NCBI GenBank assembly: GCA_003644265.1
Contig: QNBX01000130.1
Location: 1-13,060 of the forward strand
Length of the DNA stretch: 13,060 nt
Source of the DNA: Planctomycetota bacterium
GTDB lineage: Bacteria > Planctomycetota > B15-G4
Reading direction: 5' to 3'
Positions 8,330 through 13,060 of this stretch are shown here, one piece after another (the first letter of the stretch is position 1; each line of letters begins with the position of its first letter). Made by a program: the position numbers and the translations under genes. A model generated the notes under the pieces. That model had not been told where the DNA came from. It worked only from the letters and a program-made list of their open reading frames with translations, and did no database searches.

Positions 8330-9439
8330 ATGGACGCCATGAGTGCATCGGGAACCAACTGGGCGCGCTCGTCGGGCCTGTCGAGGGCGGGGCGCTCCGA
8401 GGCGGGGACCTCCCCCGGAACGCTGGTGATCGACCCCGACGCCCTGCATCCCAAGGTCACGGTCATGGGCTACGGCGCGGGCGACGAGCTGCTCGAGCAA
8501 CGCGAGGTCGACCCCGCCACGCTCGCCGACTTGCGTGAGCGCTGGCCCGTGCTGTGGGTCGACGTGGTGGGCCTGGGAGACGTGGACACGCTGCGCAGCA
8601 TCGGCGTCGCTTTCGGCATGCACGACCTGGCGCTGGAGGACGTGGTGCACGCCTGGCAGCGCCCCAAGTGCGAGCCGTACGACGGGCAGATCTTCATGGT
8701 GGCGCGCATGCCGCCCCATGACGACGGCCCCGACGAGCAGCTCAGCCTGCTGCTGGGGCCGGGCTGGGTGGTCACGTTCCAGGAGCGCCCGGGGGACTGC
8801 TTCGGCGTCGTGCGCCAGCGCATCCGGCGCGAGGGCATGCGCATCCGCACATCGGGCTCCGACTACCTGGCCTACGCCCTGCTGGACGCCCTGACCGACT
8901 CGTGGTTCCCGGTGGTCGATCGCTGCGCCCTGCAGCTCGAAGCGCTGGAGGTGCGCGTCATGGCGCGTCCGGGCCCAGGCTTCGTCGAGCAGCTCCACGG
9001 CACGCGCCGCGAGCTGCTGGACACGCTCAAGCTGGTGCGCCCCCTGCGCGAGCTGCTCTCCGAGCTGGCCCGCGAAGAAGATGACCTCATCACCGACGCG
9101 ACCCAGATCTACCTGCGCGACTGCGCCGATCACGTGTCCTTGCTGGTGGAGTCGGCCGAGTCCCAGCGCGAGGTGGCCTCCGGCCTGCTGGAGATGCACC
9201 TCTCGTTCGTGAGCCAGCACATGAACGAGATCATGAAGGTGCTCACCATCATCGGCGCGCTGTTCATCCCACTCTCGTTCATCGCCGGCCTGTACGGCAT
9301 GAACTTCCAGGACATGCCGGAGCTGGCCCAGCCCTGGGCCTACCCCGCCGTGCTGACGCTGATGGCGTGCACGGCTGGCGGCATGCTGCTGTTCTTCCGG
9401 AGCAAGGGCTGGATCGGCGCGCGCTCGAGGCGTCGTTAG
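8330..9439 (+). CDS. corA: CorA-family magnesium/cobalt transport protein
   Basis: A pentameric inner-membrane channel taking up Mg2+ (and Co2+ or Ni2+ in relatives), gated by cytoplasmic Mg2+. The 369-residue product has a soluble N-terminal domain (about 30-245) with LWVDVVGLGDVDTL (75-88) and HDLALEDVVHAWQRPK (98-113), a long helix leading to the membrane (about 255-302), TM1 about 303-322, the selectivity signature YGMNF (322-326) followed by QDMPEL, TM2 about 336-356, and a short basic tail. The intact GMN makes a true CorA more likely than a ZntB-type zinc transporter. The first 25-30 residues are low-complexity Ser/Gly and may be disordered. A second ATG at 8339 is possible, but the ribosome-binding site favours 8330. 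The stop is followed by a hairpin. Confidence 0.95.
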   Translation: MDAMSASGTNWARSSGLSRAGRSEAGTSPGTLVIDPDALHPKVTVMGYGAGDELLEQREVDPATLADLRERWPVLWVDVVGLGDVDTLRSIGVAFGMHDLALEDVVHAWQRPKCEPYDGQIFMVARMPPHDDGPDEQLSLLLGPGWVVTFQERPGDCFGVVRQRIRREGMRIRTSGSDYLAYALLDALTDSWFPVVDRCALQLEALEVRVMARPGPGFVEQLHGTRRELLDTLKLVRPLRELLSELAREEDDLITDATQIYLRDCADHVSLLVESAESQREVASGLLEMHLSFVSQHMNEIMKVLTIIGALFIPLSFIAGLYGMNFQDMPELAQPWAYPAVLTLMACTAGGMLLFFRSKGWIGARSRRR

Positions 9440-9460
9440 CTCGCGCCCAGGCGCGGACCC

Positions 9461-9485
9461 GCCGGCAGCTGGAGCCAGCTCCGGC
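9461..9485 (+). terminator. Bulged hairpin after corA (possible terminator)
   Basis: GCCGG (9461-9465), an unpaired C, then AGCTGG (9467-9472) face CCAGCT (9475-9480) and CCGGC (9481-9485). This gives an almost complete 11-bp stem starting 22 nt after the corA stop. There is no T-tract afterwards, so factor-independent termination is uncertain. It may stabilise the mRNA end or reduce read-through into mscK. Confidence 0.35.
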
Positions 9486-9537
9486 CTGCCGCTCGCGCCG
9501 GGCCTACGCTGACCCCGGCCGCCGACCGGGCCTGCTC

Positions 9538-9543
9538 GAGGAA
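9538..9543 (+). promoter_or_regulatory. Ribosome-binding site of the short upstream ORF
   Basis: GAGGAA, 7 nt before the ATG at 9551. It is the best ribosome-binding site in the gap, yet it serves the small ORF and not the mscK start at 9580, which lies in another frame. Confidence 0.5.
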
Positions 9544-9550
9544 CGCTACG

Positions 9551-9592
9551 ATGATTGACGCCCAGCCCGGACCCCACGCATGTCGCGCCTGA
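9551..9592 (+). CDS. Possible 13-codon leader ORF overlapping the mscK start
   Basis: ATG at 9551 opens the peptide MIDAQPGPHACRA, ending with TGA at 9590-9592, 8 nt past the mscK ATG (9580-9582) and in a different frame. It has a good ribosome-binding site, whereas mscK has none of its own. Ribosomes finishing here could reinitiate on mscK (coupling), so the element may control channel expression. The peptide itself probably has no function. It could also be chance. Confidence 0.35.
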   Translation: MIDAQPGPHACRA

Positions 9593-12500
9593 TCCCGCTC
9601 ACGTTGCTGCTGCTGTTGGTGCTGTCGTCCGGTTTGGCGGGCCAGCAGGAGCCCGGACCCGGCGCGCCGCCGCTCGTCCCGGGTGACTCTGAGGGCGAGC
9701 TGTCGATCGCCTCGGCGACCGCGGCCATGGCCGAGCTCACCGACGCGGATATGGACGCGGAGCTGCGCGTCGCGCTGATCGAGATCTGGGGCGAGGCGCT
9801 GGCTCAGCTCGAGGCCGAGCAGACCTCCGGCGTCCTGCGCGACAGCATGCAGCAGGAGCTGACGTCGGCTCCGCAGCAAGTCGAGCAGGCCCGTGCCGAG
9901 CTGGCGAGCCTGCCGCCGGCGAGCACGCCGCCGGATCTGTCCCACACCGCCGGGGCCACCGCGCGCGAGCTCGACGCGCTGACCGAAGCGGCCGAGACGG
10001 CGCAGCTCGAGGCTGAGGTGCTGGTGCAGCAGCTCCGGGACCAGCGTCAGCTGCGCAACGCGCGGCAGGCGGAGATCCCGAGCCAGCTCGCCGGCCTGGA
10101 AGAGGAGCTGGCCGACGGACCCGGGGTCGAGCTGGAGCCCGAGCCGACGTCCACGGGCGAGCAGGGCGGGCCGCTGTTGGCCGCCGCACGGCGCGCGCTG
10201 CGCCAGGCCCGGCGTCAGGCGCTCGCGGCCCGTTTCTCACGGCTGGAGGTCGAGCGCGCCAGCTACGAGGGCCGTCGTGACCTGCTCACGTCCCGCCAGG
10301 ACGTGGCCCTGCGGCGGCTCGCCCTGGCCCAGGGGCTCAGCACGGCCCTGACCGCCCGGGCTGACGAGGTGCGCTTGGCGCAGCGCACCGAGGAGGCGCG
10401 CGCGGCCGATCAGGCCCTGGCGGAGGCGCGCGGTCGTCACCCGCTGCTGGTGGCGTTGGCGACGCGCATGAGCGAGCTGAGCCAGCGCGCGCTGGAGCTC
10501 GAGTCGCAGCACAACGCCGACGAAGACCGGCTCGAGGTGGTGCGGGCTCAGCTGGCGCGCATCAGCGCGGAGCACGCCGACGTCGTCAGCAAGGTGGAGA
10601 AGCTGGGCCTCAGCAACGCGCTGGGTCAGATCCTGAGGCGCAACCGCGCGGCGCTGCCGGACCCGGGCAGCCTCGCGACCGCGGAGGATGCGAGCGCCAC
10701 CTCCAAGGCCCAGGAGCTGCTGCTGCGCCTGGAGGATGAGCGCTACGAGCTCACGGACCTCGATCAGTGGGTGGCTCTGCGCACCGCCGGGGTGGACCCG
10801 GGGCCCGGCTTCGAGGACGTCAACTCGCTGGCTCGTGAGCTGCGTCTGCGCGCGGCGGCGTTTCGCAATCGCCTCGACGAGGTGCGCGGCACGGCGGCCC
10901 GGCGCTTCGAGTCGTTGGCCGAGCTGGGGGCCGAGCTGACCAAGAGCGAGGCCCGCATCCGCGACTACGGCGCCTTCATCGACGCCCGCATTCTGTGGGT
11001 GCCCGACGCCCGCCCGCTGGATCTCACCGATCTGCTGGCCCTGCCGGGCTCCGTGCGCACCCTGTTCACCTCGCCACAGATGGAGCGCGTCGGCGAGGCG
11101 TTGGTGGATACCCGTTGGAGCGGTTCGGTGGCGGACGGGGCCAGCGTCCTGTTGCTGCTGCTGCTGCTCCTGCTGGTGCGCCCGATCCGCCGGCGCATGG
11201 CGCTGGAGGCCGAGCGGGCGCGAGCGGGCATGGGGCACATGACGCCCAGCGTGTTCGCCTTGATGCTGACCTGCGTCAAGGCCGCCACCGTGCCCCTGGC
11301 GCTCTGGGTGCTCGGTTCGCGTCTGCTCGCCACGCCGCAGGTGGGGGCGGCGGGCCAGGCGCTGCAGCTGGCGGCGGCTGCCATCGTCCCCTTGACCCTG
11401 CTGTCTGCTATCTGCGCGCCTCAGGGGCTGGGACCGCTCCACTTCCGCTGGCCCGCGGAGGCCTGCGTCACGCTGCGCACCAGCACGCGCCGTTTGGCCT
11501 GGGGGCTGATTCCCTTGCTGCTGCTCTACGGTCTGGTGGTGGCCCGTGATGACCCGCAGCTGGACGCGTCGCTCGGGCGCGCGCTGAGGCTGGTGTTTGT
11601 GCTGCTGCTGAGCTGGTTCCTGCAGCGCCTGCTGCGGCAGCGAGGTCCGGTGGACCGGGTGCTGCAGTCCTCGGGTGGGGTGGGGCTGGGACCGCGCCTG
11701 CGGGTGCAGGCCCTGATCCTGGGCTTGGCCATCATGCTGTTGCTGGTGGGCCTGATCGTCAGTGGCTACCAGTACTCGGCCCAGGTCATCCTGAGCGAGC
11801 TGATCGACACGGCCATGCTGGTGGTCGTGCTGGTGCTGGTGCGAAGCATGGGACTGCTGGCCCTGGCCACCCAGGCCCGACGCATGCGCTTTGCGCAGCG
11901 CCGTCGAGCCCGTGAGGCGGCGGGCCACGAGGGCGAGGTCTTGGTGGCCGATGAGGAGCTCGGCATCGACGTGGCCCAGGTGAGCGCCCAAGCGCGGCAG
12001 CTCATGCGCGCCGGTATCACGCTCGCTTTCCTGCTGGCCATGGCCGGCATCTGGGCCAACGTGCTGCCGGCCCTGTCCCGGCTGGACGACGTGGCGGTGT
12101 ACGAGCGCAGCTTCCAGACGGAGGTGCTCCCCGAAGAAGGCGGCGCCGCGCAGGTGCAGACGCTGACGCAGGTCGTCTCGCTGGCCGACCTACTGGGCTC
12201 GCTGATCACGCTGGTGGTGACGTTTGTGGCCGTGCGCAACCTGCCCGGGCTGCTGGACATCGCCGTGCTCTCGCGCGTGCGGCTCCAGCCGGGCCTGGGC
12301 TACGCCATCAAGACCCTGACGCGTTACGTGCTGGGCCTGTCGGGCACGCTGCTGGTGCTGGGGCAGCTTGGTGCGACCTGGGAGAGCATGCAGTGGCTGG
12401 TGGCCGCCATGAGCGTGGGCCTGGGCTTCGGACTCCAGGAGGTGTTCGCCAACTTCGTGTCCGGCGTGATCTTGCTGTTCGAGCGGCCCGTGCGCGTGGG

Positions 12501-13002
12501 CGACATCGTGACGGTGGGCCAGACCGAGGGCATCGTCACGCGCATCCAGATGCGCGCCACGACCATCAAGGACTGGAACTTCAAGGAGATGCTGATCCCC
12601 AACAAGCGCTTCGTCACGGAGGACGTGACCAACTGGACGCTCAGCGACCCCCTCACGCGGCTGATCCTCAAGGTCGGCCTGGCCTATGGTTCCGACACCG
12701 AGCTGGCGACGCGCACGCTGCTGGACGTGGCCCAGCGCAACAGCGGCGTGCTCAAGACGCCGGAGCCGACCGTCGTGTTCCGGGGCTTCGGAGACAGCAC
12801 GCTCGACTTCGACCTGCGCATCTTCATCAACGACTACGAGACCTGGCCCGAGGTGACCCACGCCGTCAACACGGGCATCGACCAGGCCTTCCGGGAGCTC
12901 GGCATCGAGATCGCCTTCCCGCAGCGTGACGTGCACATCAAGGTCAAGGAGCTGGGGGCCCTGTCCCCCGGCCGCAGCAGCGAGTCCGGCGCTTCGGCCT
13001 GA
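9580..13002 (+). CDS. mscK: MscK-like large mechanosensitive channel (MscS superfamily)
   Basis: An inner-membrane tension-gated channel that protects the cell from hypo-osmotic shock; the Escherichia coli relative MscK is also sensitive to external K+. The 1140 residues comprise a signal peptide (1-21, with LAG-Q as a possible site), a long Glu/Ala/Leu-rich, mainly helical and coiled-coil periplasmic region (about 30-510), about eleven hydrophobic segments (near 520-534, 553-583, 589-617, 639-656, 668-685, 707-737, 741-763, 808-832, 868-890, 906-931 and 936-970), and the MscS core. The pore helix region VGLGFGLQEVFANFVSG (945-961) and the following ERPVRVGDIVTVG, ATTIKDWNFKEMLIPNKRFVTE and NWTL stretches are close to MscK, followed by the C-terminal alpha/beta domain. 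An in-frame TGA at 9556-9558 makes 9580 the first possible ATG, and the signal peptide agrees. The gene has no ribosome-binding site of its own and may be coupled to the short ORF. Confidence 0.93.
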   Translation: MSRLIPLTLLLLLVLSSGLAGQQEPGPGAPPLVPGDSEGELSIASATAAMAELTDADMDAELRVALIEIWGEALAQLEAEQTSGVLRDSMQQELTSAPQQVEQARAELASLPPASTPPDLSHTAGATARELDALTEAAETAQLEAEVLVQQLRDQRQLRNARQAEIPSQLAGLEEELADGPGVELEPEPTSTGEQGGPLLAAARRALRQARRQALAARFSRLEVERASYEGRRDLLTSRQDVALRRLALAQGLSTALTARADEVRLAQRTEEARAADQALAEARGRHPLLVALATRMSELSQRALELESQHNADEDRLEVVRAQLARISAEHADVVSKVEKLGLSNALGQILRRNRAALPDPGSLATAEDASATSKAQELLLRLEDERYELTDLDQWVALRTAGVDPGPGFEDVNSLARELRLRAAAFRNRLDEVRGTAARRFESLAELGAELTKSEARIRDYGAFIDARILWVPDARPLDLTDLLALPGSVRTLFTSPQMERVGEALVDTRWSGSVADGASVLLLLLLLLLVRPIRRRMALEAERARAGMGHMTPSVFALMLTCVKAATVPLALWVLGSRLLATPQVGAAGQALQLAAAAIVPLTLLSAICAPQGLGPLHFRWPAEACVTLRTSTRRLAWGLIPLLLLYGLVVARDDPQLDASLGRALRLVFVLLLSWFLQRLLRQRGPVDRVLQSSGGVGLGPRLRVQALILGLAIMLLLVGLIVSGYQYSAQVILSELIDTAMLVVVLVLVRSMGLLALATQARRMRFAQRRRAREAAGHEGEVLVADEELGIDVAQVSAQARQLMRAGITLAFLLAMAGIWANVLPALSRLDDVAVYERSFQTEVLPEEGGAAQVQTLTQVVSLADLLGSLITLVVTFVAVRNLPGLLDIAVLSRVRLQPGLGYAIKTLTRYVLGLSGTLLVLGQLGATWESMQWLVAAMSVGLGFGLQEVFANFVSGVILLFERPVRVGDIVTVGQTEGIVTRIQMRATTIKDWNFKEMLIPNKRFVTEDVTNWTLSDPLTRLILKVGLAYGSDTELATRTLLDVAQRNSGVLKTPEPTVVFRGFGDSTLDFDLRIFINDYETWPEVTHAVNTGIDQAFRELGIEIAFPQRDVHIKVKELGALSPGRSSESGASA
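11149..11178 (+). repeat. CTG-rich run encoding a poly-Leu membrane segment
   Basis: Consecutive TTG/CTG/CTC codons encode about ten leucines in the first transmembrane segment of the MscK-like channel (near residue 524-533). It is a plausible in-frame slippage site with little effect on hydrophobicity. Confidence 0.55.
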
Positions 13003-13015
13003 CCTGCGCAGTCAC

Positions 13016-13044
13016 TTGAGTAAATGGTCATCTGATGCTATCTT
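13016..13044 (+). promoter_or_regulatory. Sigma-70-type promoter pointing out of the window
   Basis: TTGAGT (13016-13021), a 17-bp spacer, then TATCTT (13039-13044), preceded by TGC, which makes an extended -10. Each hexamer matches the consensus at 4 of 6 positions. It lies in the AT-richest stretch of the window, 14 bp after the mscK stop. It probably drives a + strand gene or RNA beyond position 13060. Confidence 0.5.
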
Positions 13045-13060
13045 TCCAGGGTCGGACCCG

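Noticed and set aside
9514..9530. CCCGG-N7-CCGGG inverted repeat before mscK
   Set aside because: The stem is only 5 bp of pure G/C in a GC-rich gap; it is expected by chance.

Overview
The window is a dense, GC-rich (roughly 70% by eye) stretch of bacterial chromosome. All nine convincing protein genes lie on the + strand, with short gaps between them. No tRNA, rRNA, CRISPR array, transposase or phage gene is visible. A high-GC genome with an McsA-McsB-ClpC cassette outside the usual Firmicutes ctsR operon, together with a YdjY-like exported protein, suggests Planctomycetota or a similarly GC-rich phylum. That placement rests on remembered family traits and is not proven here.

Region 1 (1-5853): murD (peptidoglycan precursor ligase) is followed after 79 bp by mcsA, mcsB and clpC. 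McsB is a protein arginine kinase, McsA its zinc-finger/UVR activator, and ClpC the Hsp100 unfoldase that in Bacillus delivers phosphoarginine-tagged proteins to ClpP. mcsA and mcsB overlap by ATGA; clpC follows after 60 bp that contain a perfect 7-bp inverted repeat. No ctsR or clpP is present. The module looks functional: McsB keeps its catalytic signature and an RDxxRA allosteric motif, and ClpC has both ATPase modules, an M-domain and a ClpP-loop-like tripeptide. McsB also has an unusual Arg/Ser-rich insert.

Region 2 (5850-6956): a probable exported protein whose GTG start overlaps the clpC stop (GTGA). Its body resembles the YdjY-domain proteins common in Planctomycetota. It is the least characterised gene of the window, and its coupling to clpC is its most interesting trait.

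Region 3 (6957-9439): a single-domain FKBP-type peptidyl-prolyl isomerase, a small alpha/beta-hydrolase esterase of the phospholipase/carboxylesterase family, and a CorA-type Mg2+ channel. The esterase and corA are separated by 2 bp and probably cotranscribed.

Region 4 (9440-13060): a 140-bp gap with a bulged hairpin and a 13-codon upstream ORF with a good ribosome-binding site, then a large MscK-like mechanosensitive channel. The last 58 bp are relatively AT-rich and contain a good sigma-70-type promoter pointing out of the window.

No clearly new multi-gene system is visible. The best lead is the arginine-phosphorylation/ClpC cassette, with its McsB insert, altered McsA zinc finger and coupled exported protein.
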